Assembly (NCBI GenBank): GCA_934162365.1
Contig: CAKPIK010000001.1
Location: forward strand, 248,001 to 312,000
From: an uncultured Clostridia bacterium
Lineage (GTDB): Bacteria; Bacillota; Clostridia; TANB77; CAG-508
Length of the DNA: 64,000 nt
Direction: 5' to 3'
Shown here in pieces: positions 36,146-44,584 of this stretch. Made by a program: the position numbers and the translations under genes. The notes under the pieces were generated by a model. That model was not told where the DNA came from. It did not search any database and was given only the letters and a program-made list of their open reading frames with translations. The stretch's first letter is position 1; each line of letters starts with the position of its first letter.

Positions 36146-36482
36146 CTTAAATTCCCCCATATAATACATATATTATATTAAGGCAGTTTATTTTTTCTTT
36201 AGTGTGTTTTTAGAAAAAAACAATCTAATAATTGCCTATTTTTTCCATTTTTAAAATATAACAATTTTGAACTATTGTCAAGATAATCTTTTATTAATTT
36301 TATATATTTTAAAATTAGAATAATAATAATTTTCAGACTAACTTTAATGAAAGAATTAATGCTTTTTGAATTTATAATATGTGGAAAATAAAAGGTTGAC
36401 CAGTGGTAGTTTGGAACTTTATAAATTAATTGTTGCATAATGAAAACTTTGGACTAATAGAATGTAAATAGGAGATGATGAA
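36146..36482. other. AT-rich gap between agrA and pdaA
   Basis: A 337-base gap with no convincing gene. On the minus strand TTGACA (36277-36282) and TATATT (36255-36260) are 16 bases apart and would drive agrA. On the plus strand TTGACC (36396-36401) may belong to pdaA, without a good -10 box at the right distance. I see no clear LytTR direct repeats. Confidence 0.5.
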
Positions 36483-37295
36483 ATGAAATCAAAAATTAAG
36501 TTTTGGGCATGTATTCTGTTGGCTTTACTACTAATTGTTTTAAGCATAATTTTAGAATTTAAACAAAACAAAAGTGTAATTTCAACAAGTGGAAATATAC
36601 AACAATCAAATTTAAAAATAGAATGGGGAATAAAAAGAGAAGATAATCATAAACAACCAGATTTGGGTAAAAGAAATAGAGAACTTATAGAAAAATATGA
36701 TGGTTATGCAATGGGAAATGAAAAAGACAAATATATATATTTAACATTTGATTTGGGATACGAGGCAGGATATACAGAAAATATATTGGATACATTAAAA
36801 AATAATAATGTTTCAGCCACCTTTTTTATAACAGCACACTATGTAAATACTGCATCTGATATAGTACAAAGAATGATAAATGAAGGACATATAATAGGTA
36901 ATCATACAGTTAATCATAAAAGTATGCCAAGTTTGAATCAAGAGCAACTAACAAAAGAAATAATGGATTTACATACAGCAATATACGAAAAATTTGGATA
37001 TGAAATGAAATATATGAGACCGCCCAAAGGAGAATATAGTGAAAGATCTTTGGATATAACAAGAAAATTAGGATATATACCAGTAATGTGGAGTTTTGCA
37101 TATGCAGATTGGGACGAAGCAAAACAACCTTCAAAACAAGATGGAATAAATAAAATAATTAATAATACTCATAATGGAGAAATAATGCTTTTACATGCTA
37201 CATCAAAAACTAATATGGAAATTTTGGATAATGTAATAAAGCAAATAAAAGAAATGGGATATGAGTTTAAATCTTTAGATGAATTTTCTAAATAA
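36483..37295 (+). CDS. pdaA: Polysaccharide deacetylase, PdaA-like
   Basis: Probably the N-deacetylase needed for muramic-delta-lactam formation in spore cortex. 270 residues with an N-terminal membrane anchor (ILLALLLIVLSIIL). The NodB fold follows, with motif 1 TFDLGYEAGYT, zinc ligands HTVNHKS, RPPKGEYS, and W/D motifs near YADWDEA. PdaA of Bacillus has TFDNGYENGYT at motif 1, a close match. It is upstream of the sporulation genes yqfC and yqfD. AGGAGATG precedes the ATG. Confidence 0.9.
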   Translation: MKSKIKFWACILLALLLIVLSIILEFKQNKSVISTSGNIQQSNLKIEWGIKREDNHKQPDLGKRNRELIEKYDGYAMGNEKDKYIYLTFDLGYEAGYTENILDTLKNNNVSATFFITAHYVNTASDIVQRMINEGHIIGNHTVNHKSMPSLNQEQLTKEIMDLHTAIYEKFGYEMKYMRPPKGEYSERSLDITRKLGYIPVMWSFAYADWDEAKQPSKQDGINKIINNTHNGEIMLLHATSKTNMEILDNVIKQIKEMGYEFKSLDEFSK

Positions 37296-37309
37296 TAAAA
37301 GGAGGCATA

Positions 37310-37612
37310 ATGAAAAAAAGTAAACCCAAGAAGTATAGCAAACTTGATAGTTTATTAGAAATTCCCAGAGAAGTTGCATCAACAGATATAAAAATAACAA
37401 TGAATGGTTTTGATCAAGTATTAATTGAAAATTATAAAAACATATTAGAATATCAAGATATATTAATTAAAGTTAATACATTTGAAGGTGCAGTTACAAT
37501 TTATGGTTTTAATTTAAAACTCGAACAAATGACAGATGAAGACATAATTATTAATGGAAAAATTGATTCAATAGAGTTTGAACCTTTTGAAGATAATACT
37601 AAAAAGGTATAA
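37310..37612 (+). CDS. yqfC: Sporulation protein YqfC
   Basis: A 100-residue YabP/YqfC-family protein of the mother cell during sporulation. It shows SLLEIPREVASTDIKITMNG and ILEYQDILIKVNTFEGAVTI. Its place directly before yqfD matches the order across Bacillota. AGGAGG precedes the ATG. Confidence 0.9.
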   Translation: MKKSKPKKYSKLDSLLEIPREVASTDIKITMNGFDQVLIENYKNILEYQDILIKVNTFEGAVTIYGFNLKLEQMTDEDIIINGKIDSIEFEPFEDNTKKV

Positions 37613-37628
37613 AATTAAAGGAGAAAAT

Positions 37629-38813
37629 ATGCTTTTAAAAATATTATTTAATTATTTAATTGGATTTGTAAATATAACTGTAGAGGGATTTTTTGTAGAA
37701 CGATTTATTAATAATTGTATAAATAATAAAATTGTTCTATGGAATATTAAAAGAAAAAACTCTACATTAATTACAACAAATGTAAGCATTAGAGACTTTA
37801 CTAATATAAGGCATATGGCTAAAAAAACAAAGTGTAAGTTAAAAATTAATTCAAAAAAAGGTTTACCATTTATTATTCACAAATATAGAAAAAGAAGATT
37901 GTTACTTATATTATTAATACCAGTTCTTTTAATAATTTTAATATCTTCAATGTACATATGGAATATAGAGATTACTGGAAGTGAAGATATAAATAAAAAT
38001 GAATTAATTAGTCAATTGAAAGAAGAAGGCGTTTATTCTGGAAATAAAAAAAGTAAGATTAATGTAAAAAAAGTAATAGATAATATAAGATTAAAAAGAA
38101 GTGATATTTCTTGGATGTCTATTGATATGAAAGGAACTAATATTATTATTAATGTTGTTAAAGCTGAACCAAAACCTGATATAATAAACGAAAATGAACA
38201 TTGTAATATAGTAGCTACTAAAAATGGAATGATAACAAAAATTACTGCTGATAATGGAACAGCCTTAGTAAAAAAAGGTGATATAGTTGAACCAGGTGAT
38301 ATTTTAATTGGTGGATATATGGAAGGAAAATTTACAGATAAAAGGTATCTTCATGCAAAAGGAAAAGTTGAAGCAAAAGTATGGTATACGAAAAAAGCAA
38401 AATCATATTATACTAGGGAAATAACACAAAAAACAGAAAACAAGAAAAATAGATATTCAATAAATATTAATAATTTTAAAATAAATTTATATAAAACTCT
38501 TCCAAAATTTGAAAACTATGATACAATAAATGAGACAAATAAAATGAGAATTTTTTCAAACTTTTATTTACCTTTGCAAATTAATAAAACAACATATATA
38601 GAATTAGAAAAATCTAAAGTTACTTACGGAAAAGAAGAATTAAAACAAATACTTATAAAAGAATTGGAACAAGAATTTGAAAAAGATGAGGTAAATAAAC
38701 TTAATATTGTAAACAAAATTATTAATGTTTATGATAATGACGATAAAGAATTAGAAATAGAAATGACATATGAGGCAATTGAGGAAATTGGCACTGAAGA
38801 AAAAATTGAATAA
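37629..38813 (+). CDS. yqfD: Sporulation protein YqfD
   Basis: A 394-residue membrane protein of the stage IV YqfD family. One membrane helix (LLILLIPVLLIILISSMYIW, about residues 93-112) separates a short N-terminal part from a large extracytoplasmic domain with an early POTRA-like segment (NIEITGSEDINKNEL). The ATG at 37629 is set by AAAGGAG; the frame is open further upstream but without a ribosome site. Confidence 0.9.
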   Translation: MLLKILFNYLIGFVNITVEGFFVERFINNCINNKIVLWNIKRKNSTLITTNVSIRDFTNIRHMAKKTKCKLKINSKKGLPFIIHKYRKRRLLLILLIPVLLIILISSMYIWNIEITGSEDINKNELISQLKEEGVYSGNKKSKINVKKVIDNIRLKRSDISWMSIDMKGTNIIINVVKAEPKPDIINENEHCNIVATKNGMITKITADNGTALVKKGDIVEPGDILIGGYMEGKFTDKRYLHAKGKVEAKVWYTKKAKSYYTREITQKTENKKNRYSININNFKINLYKTLPKFENYDTINETNKMRIFSNFYLPLQINKTTYIELEKSKVTYGKEELKQILIKELEQEFEKDEVNKLNIVNKIINVYDNDDKELEIEMTYEAIEEIGTEEKIE

Positions 38814-38828
38814 AGAAAGGAATAAACT

Positions 38829-40052
38829 ATGGAAGAGAGAAGTTTAAGAGTATACGAGCAAAAAACCTTTTTTTCAAAAATTGGTACTACAATAAGTAAA
38901 ATATTAATACCTACTAAAATAGGTTTTAATGGAATGATGATTTCTGTAAAAAGAAATAATTTATTAAAAGCATACGAAGCATATAAAACATTTAATGAAG
39001 ACAATACAGAAAAAAGGGAACACATTAACCAAAAATATGAAGATACATTTGCTTTATATTTAGAATCTATAGATAAATATGTAATGGATTCAATATATAA
39101 AAAGGTAAAAAATGGAAATGCAAGTCCTTTTGAACAAGATGCATTATCTAGATACTATGTAATAACACATTTGAAGGAGACTCAGTACTTAGAGTATAAA
39201 TATAGAAAACAAAAATATTTATTAGAATTAGATTATGAAAGTGTAAAAAGTGCTAATAAAGAAAAACTTATTCAAAGATATAATAAGTTTTATATAGAAA
39301 AAATGGATACATTATATAAAGGAATACTAAAAAATTATTCTGTTCAGTTAGCTGATAATTTAAAAACATCAGCTAATGATAAAGCAGAAATATATGATAA
39401 AGTATTTGATACAATAGAAGAATATATTGTTAACATCTTAACAATGAAAATGAAGTCTGAAGAATATAAAATAGATAAAGAAACTTTGGAACAATATGAT
39501 AAATATTCAAAATTTTTAGCTGGAAAACCAGATTCAATAGACATACTAGAGAAAAAAATGATAATACTTGCAATAAGTAGAAAGATTTTTACACATAGTT
39601 TGCCATTAATAATAGCAGAGCAATGCTATGAGCAGTTGCTAAATGAAGTAAGATCAGAATTAGTTCATGCTAAAAATGATAGAAAATTTAAGAAAGCTTA
39701 TAAAATGTTATTAACAATATTAGAAGAATATAATATTAATTTGTTATCTACAAAAGTATATTGGGAAAAACCAAAAGAAAGAGAAGAATATAAAAAATTC
39801 TGGGAAAAGTATAAAAAAATAGAAGAAGCAAAAAATACAAAAAATAAAGATGTAAAAAAAGAAATATTATTTATAAAAAAAGATTTAAAATATATAAGTA
39901 ATGATGCAAAAAGATACAAGCTTGTTATAAATGCATATAAGAAAAAATTAGTTGAGTTAGGAGCAATGAAAGTAGTTAAAGATTTAGCAGTAAGTGATAC
40001 AAAAAAGTATGTTAAAAAAACTAAAAAAAGAAAAGAGGCAAAAAATGACTAA
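38829..40052 (+). CDS. Unknown all-helical protein in the phoH position
   Basis: Not recognised. 407 residues, rich in Lys, Glu and Tyr, with long predicted helices and coiled-coil stretches, no signal peptide and no clear membrane helix. Its C terminus is strongly basic (KKYVKKTKKRKEAKND), which could bind nucleic acid. It lies between yqfD and ybeY, where Bacillota usually carry phoH. It overlaps ybeY by 8 bases, so it is co-translated in this operon. AAAGGAAT precedes the ATG. Confidence 0.8.
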   Translation: MEERSLRVYEQKTFFSKIGTTISKILIPTKIGFNGMMISVKRNNLLKAYEAYKTFNEDNTEKREHINQKYEDTFALYLESIDKYVMDSIYKKVKNGNASPFEQDALSRYYVITHLKETQYLEYKYRKQKYLLELDYESVKSANKEKLIQRYNKFYIEKMDTLYKGILKNYSVQLADNLKTSANDKAEIYDKVFDTIEEYIVNILTMKMKSEEYKIDKETLEQYDKYSKFLAGKPDSIDILEKKMIILAISRKIFTHSLPLIIAEQCYEQLLNEVRSELVHAKNDRKFKKAYKMLLTILEEYNINLLSTKVYWEKPKEREEYKKFWEKYKKIEEAKNTKNKDVKKEILFIKKDLKYISNDAKRYKLVINAYKKKLVELGAMKVVKDLAVSDTKKYVKKTKKRKEAKND

Positions 40053-40521
40053 ATTCTCAGAGGTGACTTTTCTAGATATAGAGGAAAACAAAGAGTATGC
40101 AGAATTAATAGAAAAAGTTGCAAAACAGGCGTTTAAAATAGAAAAGATTGATAAACTTAATTTATATATAAATGTTATACTAACTAATCCTATAAATATA
40201 AAAAATACAAATAAAAAGTATAGAAATATAGATAGAGAAACAGATGTGTTATCATTTCCTATGTTTGAAAAAGAAGAAATAAATAATATGATAGAAAATG
40301 GAAACAAAATAGAAGATACTTTAGGTGATGTAATGATATCAATTCCAAGAGTATCTGAGCAAGCAATAGAATATGGGCATAGCTTTGAAAGAGAATTATC
40401 ATATATGCTAATTCATGGATTTTATCATCTTATGGGATATGACCATATGGAAGAAGAAGAGAAAAAAATTATGAGAGAAAAAGAAGAAGTGGTACTAAAT
40501 TCTTTAAATATAACAAGATAG
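40045..40521 (+). CDS. ybeY: Endoribonuclease YbeY
   Basis: A 158-residue metal-dependent RNase for 16S rRNA 3'-end maturation and ribosome quality control. The zinc site is HGFYHLMGYDHMEEEE (H-x3-H-x5-H), and NKKYRNIDRETDVLSFP also fits. The ATG at 40045 lies within the end of the preceding gene after AAGAGGC. It is followed 9 bases later by dgkA. Confidence 0.95.
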   Translation: MTKFSEVTFLDIEENKEYAELIEKVAKQAFKIEKIDKLNLYINVILTNPINIKNTNKKYRNIDRETDVLSFPMFEKEEINNMIENGNKIEDTLGDVMISIPRVSEQAIEYGHSFERELSYMLIHGFYHLMGYDHMEEEEKKIMREKEEVVLNSLNITR

Positions 40522-40530
40522 GGTGAAATA

Positions 40531-41298
40531 ATGGAAGAAAACAATAATGATAATAAAAATGAAAAGAGATTAAAAAATAGAAATTTTATAGATGCATGGT
40601 CAAATGCATTTAATGGAATTATTTATGCTGTTACCACGCAAAGCAATATAAAGAAACAATTAGTTATTGCAGTAATTGTAATGTTAGTTAGTTTATTGTT
40701 TAATTTATCTAGAGCAGAATTTTTATGTTTAATGTTTACTGTAATTTTAATTATAGTAGCTGAAATGATAAATACTGCAATAGAAACAGTCGTTGATTTA
40801 TATATAGATGTTTACCATCCAAAAGCAAAAATAGCAAAAGATGTTGGCGCTGGAGCTGTTGTTATAACTGCTATAAATGCAGTTATAGTAGCTTATTTCT
40901 TGTTTTTTGATAAGATAAGTGATATTGGATTGAATTTTATAAGAAATCTTGCCAATTCTCCGGTTCATATGGCTTTTATAGGTGTATTCTTAACAACAAT
41001 CTTAGTAGTAACATTAAAAGCTGCAAGTTCAACTAATAAGCATAAAATATTTAAAGAAGGATTTTCTCCTAGTGGACAAGCAGCAATAGCTTTTGCTGCT
41101 AATACTATAATTTGGTTATCAACTAATAATATTGTAGTACTAACTTTATCTTTTGTAATGGCAATTTTAGTTTGTGTAACTAGAATGGAGAAGAAAAATA
41201 AAACTTTGTTAGATATTGTTATTGGAGCTGTAACTGGTATTGCAGTTGTTGCTCTTCTTTATGGATTAGCAGGAGTATTTTTAAAATATTTTGGTTAA
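40531..41298 (+). CDS. dgkA: Diacylglycerol kinase DgkA fused to a degenerate PAP2-like domain
   Basis: A 255-residue membrane protein. The first half (to about residue 125) is a DgkA/undecaprenol-kinase domain with FNGIIYAVTTQSNIKKQL and AEMINTAIETVVDLYID. The second half has further helices and a segment GFSPSGQAAIAFAANT that aligns with the PSGH box of PAP2 phosphatases, but with Gln for the catalytic His; the last PAP2 motif is also eroded (CVTRMEKKNKTLLDIVIG). The kinase half is likely active; the phosphatase half probably is not. Confidence 0.88.
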   Translation: MEENNNDNKNEKRLKNRNFIDAWSNAFNGIIYAVTTQSNIKKQLVIAVIVMLVSLLFNLSRAEFLCLMFTVILIIVAEMINTAIETVVDLYIDVYHPKAKIAKDVGAGAVVITAINAVIVAYFLFFDKISDIGLNFIRNLANSPVHMAFIGVFLTTILVVTLKAASSTNKHKIFKEGFSPSGQAAIAFAANTIIWLSTNNIVVLTLSFVMAILVCVTRMEKKNKTLLDIVIGAVTGIAVVALLYGLAGVFLKYFG

Positions 41299-41316
41299 AG
41301 AGTAAAAGGTGAGAAT

Positions 41317-42351
41317 ATGAAAAAATTTCTTATTGTTTTATTAATAATATTAATACTTGTACTTGCAGTATTACTTGGAATAAGAATTTATCAGACTGAA
41401 ATTAGTGAAAAGAAAGTACTAGAACAAGCAAGCAATGAAATAAAAAAAGATACAACACCACAAGAAGAAAAAAAGGTTGAAATATTTCAAGGAGATAGTA
41501 GACCAATTGCTGTTATGATTGATAATGTTGGCGTAGCAAGACCACAAGCTGGATTAAATGATGCATATATTGTTTATGAGATTATTGTAGAAGGAAATCA
41601 AACAAGACTTATGGCATTATTTAAAGACAAAGATGTTTCAAAAATTGGACCAGTAAGAAGTTCAAGACATTACTTTTTGGATTATGCGCTTGAAAACGAT
41701 GCAATATATGTACATTTCGGTTGGAGCCCAAAAGCACAAAGCGATATCTCTTCTTTAAAAGTAAACAATATCAATGGAATAAATGAAAGTTCTAAATCAT
41801 TTTGGAGGGTAAAAGACAAATCTGCGCCACACAATGTTGTTACATCTACTGAAAAAATATTAGATATTGCTAAAAGAAAAGGATATTCAACTACTTCAGA
41901 AAAAGACAGTGTTTTGAATTATGTCGTAGATGAAGTTGAATTAAAGGATGGAGAAACAGCAAATGAAGTAGTTATTCCATATTCTGGTACATACAAAGTA
42001 AGCTATAAATATGATGAGGAGACTAAAAGATATACAAGAACATATAATAAAACAACTCAAAAAGATTGGGTTACAAAAGAATTGGTAACAACTAAAAATA
42101 TAATAATAACATTTGCAAAGAATACTACATTAAATGATGGCTCAGGAAAAGGAAGACAAAATTTATCAAACATAGGAACTTTAGATGGATATTATATTAC
42201 AAATGGAAAAGCAATAAAGATTAAATGTTATAAAACAGCAAGGAAAGAACAAACTATATATAAAGACTTGGAAGGAAAAGAAATAGAAGTAAATGATGGA
42301 AACACATTTATACAAATAGTTCCAATAGATTCAAAAATTACAATGGAATAG
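41317..42351 (+). CDS. DUF3048/YerB-like exported protein
   Basis: A 344-residue envelope protein of the YerB family. It has one N-terminal membrane helix (LIVLLIILILVLAVLLGI), without the lipobox Cys that YerB lipoproteins carry. The DUF3048 core follows (RPIAVMIDNVGVARPQAGL, ARLMALF-like segment, KIGPVRSSRHYFLDYA, DKSAPHNVVTST). Function unknown in the family. It lies between dgkA and era and has a terminator downstream. Confidence 0.88.
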   Translation: MKKFLIVLLIILILVLAVLLGIRIYQTEISEKKVLEQASNEIKKDTTPQEEKKVEIFQGDSRPIAVMIDNVGVARPQAGLNDAYIVYEIIVEGNQTRLMALFKDKDVSKIGPVRSSRHYFLDYALENDAIYVHFGWSPKAQSDISSLKVNNINGINESSKSFWRVKDKSAPHNVVTSTEKILDIAKRKGYSTTSEKDSVLNYVVDEVELKDGETANEVVIPYSGTYKVSYKYDEETKRYTRTYNKTTQKDWVTKELVTTKNIIITFAKNTTLNDGSGKGRQNLSNIGTLDGYYITNGKAIKIKCYKTARKEQTIYKDLEGKEIEVNDGNTFIQIVPIDSKITME

Positions 42352-42356
42352 ACTAT

Positions 42357-42398
42357 AAAGACTAATTATTAAGTATATTTTAATAATTGGTCTTTTAA
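42357..42398 (+). terminator. Terminator after DUF3048 gene
   Basis: A 15 bp stem with one G-T wobble (about 42358-42372 with 42381-42395), then TTTTAATTT. Confidence 0.7.
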
Positions 42399-42510
42399 TT
42401 TATGTTTAAAATATGTGACGTTTAAATTTAATAATTTCTTAACCCCTTGCATGTTTTGACAAATTATGCGACAATAGAGTAGTAAAATTAAAACAAGAAA
42501 AGGAATAAAA

Positions 42511-43425
42511 ATGGAAGAAATAAAAAAATTCAAATCAGGTTTTGTATCAATAATTGGAAGAACAAATGTTGGAAAATCAACTCTTATAAATTCTTTAGTT
42601 GGTGAAAAAGTTGCAATAATGGCTAATAAAACTCAGACAACAAGAACTGCAATTAGAGCGATAGTAAATAGAAAAAATTCACAAATAATATTTATAGATA
42701 CACCAGGAATTCATAAGCCTAAAACTAAACTTGGAAATACTATGATAGAAACAGCATTTGGAACAATATCTGAGGTGGATTGTATTTTGTTTATGGTAGA
42801 AGCAACTTCAAATGATATTGGTAGAGGAGATACAAGAATCTTAGAAAAATTAAAAGAAACAAATAAAAAAGTTATCTTAATAATAAACAAAATAGATTTG
42901 GTAAAAAAAGAACAAATTGCAAAATTAATTGAAATGTATTCAAAAGAATATAATTTTGAAGCAATAATTCCAATATCAGCAATAAAAAATAAAGAAGTTG
43001 AAACAATATTAGATGAAATAGAAAAAATATTAAAACCTGGGCCTGCATATTACGATATTGATGAATATACAGATCAAACGAGTAGACAACTTGCAGAAGA
43101 AGTTATAAGAGAAAAAGCATTAAAATTATTAGATGATGAAGTACCACATGGTCTATATGTTGAAGTTGAAAAAATGAAATTATCAAGAACAAAAACAAAT
43201 GAACCTATATATAATATAGAAGCAACTATTTATTGCTTAAGAGATTCTCATAAAGGAATAATAATAGGCAAAAATGGTAGCATGCTAAAGAGAATAGGAA
43301 GTTATGCAAGAGAAGATTTAGAAGAAATGCTTGGAACAAAAATAAATCTAAAAACTTGGGTAAAAGTAAAAAAAGATTGGCAAGACGATAATAGTATAGT
43401 AAAAAAATTTAAATTTACAGATTAA
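42511..43425 (+). CDS. era: GTPase Era
   Basis: Ribosome assembly GTPase that binds the 3' end of 16S rRNA, 304 residues. It shows G1 GRTNVGKST (16-24), G3 DTPGIHKPK, G4 NKIDL and the C-terminal KH domain with GIIIGKNGSMLKRIGSYAR. A TTGACA lies at 42456-42461, but its -10 box is poor. It is followed by the yqzL-recO overlap. Confidence 0.97.
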   Translation: MEEIKKFKSGFVSIIGRTNVGKSTLINSLVGEKVAIMANKTQTTRTAIRAIVNRKNSQIIFIDTPGIHKPKTKLGNTMIETAFGTISEVDCILFMVEATSNDIGRGDTRILEKLKETNKKVILIINKIDLVKKEQIAKLIEMYSKEYNFEAIIPISAIKNKEVETILDEIEKILKPGPAYYDIDEYTDQTSRQLAEEVIREKALKLLDDEVPHGLYVEVEKMKLSRTKTNEPIYNIEATIYCLRDSHKGIIIGKNGSMLKRIGSYAREDLEEMLGTKINLKTWVKVKKDWQDDNSIVKKFKFTD

Positions 43426-43509
43426 TTTTCTAAAAAAGAATAAAAAATCAAATTAATGCAAAAGATAAGATTAAAGGTAAAAAATACTTTTAAGCTTGGG
43501 AGTGGTGGT

Positions 43510-43668
43510 ATGCGTATGATAGAGAAATTAGCTTGGAATGCCTTTAAAAATACAGGAGATATAAATACATTTTTAGAATTAAAACAAATGGAAAATATAG
43601 AAATAAATTTAAATGGAGAAATAGATGGGACAAATAAGGACAAAGGGGATAGTATTAGTAGAGAATAA
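43510..43668 (+). CDS. yqzL: YqzL-like small protein
   Basis: A 52-residue protein between era and recO, the position of yqzL in Bacillota. The pattern MRMIEKLAWNAFKNTGDIN followed by TFLELKQM fits the YqzL family, whose function is unknown. GGGAGTGGTGG precedes the ATG at 43510. Its last 44 bases overlap the start of recO, implying coupled translation. Confidence 0.8.
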   Translation: MRMIEKLAWNAFKNTGDINTFLELKQMENIEINLNGEIDGTNKDKGDSISRE

Positions 43669-44359
43669 TTTAGGCGATTATGATAAAATAGTTACAATGT
43701 TAACGCCAGGAATGGGAAAAATTAGCTGTGTGGCAAAGGGCGCAAGGCGCCCTAAAAGCTTATTAATGGCGGGAACACAATTTTTATGCTTCGCGGATTA
43801 TATGATGTATAAAGGAAATAATACATATAATATAAATTCGTGTGAGACAATAGAATTTTTTTATAATATTAGAACAGATTTAGACAAGTATAAATATGCA
43901 GTTCATATTACAAAAATAATTTTAGATGTTACAAACGAAAATGAGAATTCATATAAAATATTACAGTTATATTTAAATACTTTATATACAATATCTGAAA
44001 CAGATAAAAATTTAGATTTAATATTAGCAATATTCAAATTAAGACTAATGTGCATAATTGGATTTAAACCACACGTAGAAAAATGTAGTAATTGTGGTAT
44101 AGATACAGATATAAAATATTTTAGCTTAAAAGATAATGGGGTAAAATGTAGTAGTTGCGGAAAAGTTGATAAAAGTAGTATTGAGTTACTACCAGCAACA
44201 TATGATGCTATAAAGTTCATAACAATGGCACCAGCAAAAAAAATATTTTCATTTAATGTACCAGAAGCATCAATAAAAGAATTAGAAATAGTATCTAAAT
44301 TATATTTAAATGAGAAATTAGAAAAAGAATATAAATTAGAAGATATTTTTAAAAAATAA
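43625..44359 (+). CDS. recO: DNA repair protein RecO
   Basis: Mediator that loads RecA with RecR at gaps, 244 residues. The N-terminal OB fold is visible (IRTKGIVLVENNLGDYDKIV, GKISCVAKGARRPKS). A four-cysteine zinc site lies near residues 157-178 (CSNCG...CSSCG). It overlaps yqzL by 44 bases. A separate promoter for the SRP RNA follows. Confidence 0.95.
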   Translation: MGQIRTKGIVLVENNLGDYDKIVTMLTPGMGKISCVAKGARRPKSLLMAGTQFLCFADYMMYKGNNTYNINSCETIEFFYNIRTDLDKYKYAVHITKIILDVTNENENSYKILQLYLNTLYTISETDKNLDLILAIFKLRLMCIIGFKPHVEKCSNCGIDTDIKYFSLKDNGVKCSSCGKVDKSSIELLPATYDAIKFITMAPAKKIFSFNVPEASIKELEIVSKLYLNEKLEKEYKLEDIFKK

Positions 44360-44387
44360 ACTAAAATTAAATTATAATAAAAAATAC

Positions 44388-44416
44388 TTGATAAATTATA
44401 TATTAAATTATATAAT
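44388..44416 (+). promoter_or_regulatory. Promoter of the SRP RNA gene
   Basis: TTGATA (44388-44393) and TATAAT (44411-44416), 17 bases apart, placing the RNA start near 44423. Confidence 0.7.
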
Positions 44417-44426
44417 AATAGTGGTT

Positions 44427-44553
44427 TTAGATTAGCTCTTGTATGGAGAGTATATTTTGATAAAAAGCTATGAACCTTGTCAGGTCCGGAAGGAAGCAGC
44501 AATAAGTAGTGTATTTATGCAATATTATACTTTCCATAGAGGAGCTAAATCTT
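44427..44553 (+). ncRNA. ffs: Signal recognition particle RNA
   Basis: The universally conserved apical motif is present (ATGAACCTTGTCAGGTCCGG, then AAGGAAGCAGCA, 44469-44502). The flanks pair as a long rod: the 5' segment around 44431-44455 (TTAGCTC, ATGGAGAGTATA) with the 3' segment around 44522-44548 (TATACTTTCCAT, GAGCTAA). Length about 125-130 bases. It lies between recO and dnaX with its own promoter. Ends are approximate. Confidence 0.93.
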
Positions 44554-44584
44554 TAAAATGTGAAATTAAAGGATGTTGAATGAT

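Noticed and set aside
36199..36438. Open frame of 79 codons on the minus strand upstream of agrA
   Set aside because: It lies in an AT-rich promoter region, lacks a ribosome binding site, and its translation shows no protein-like pattern.
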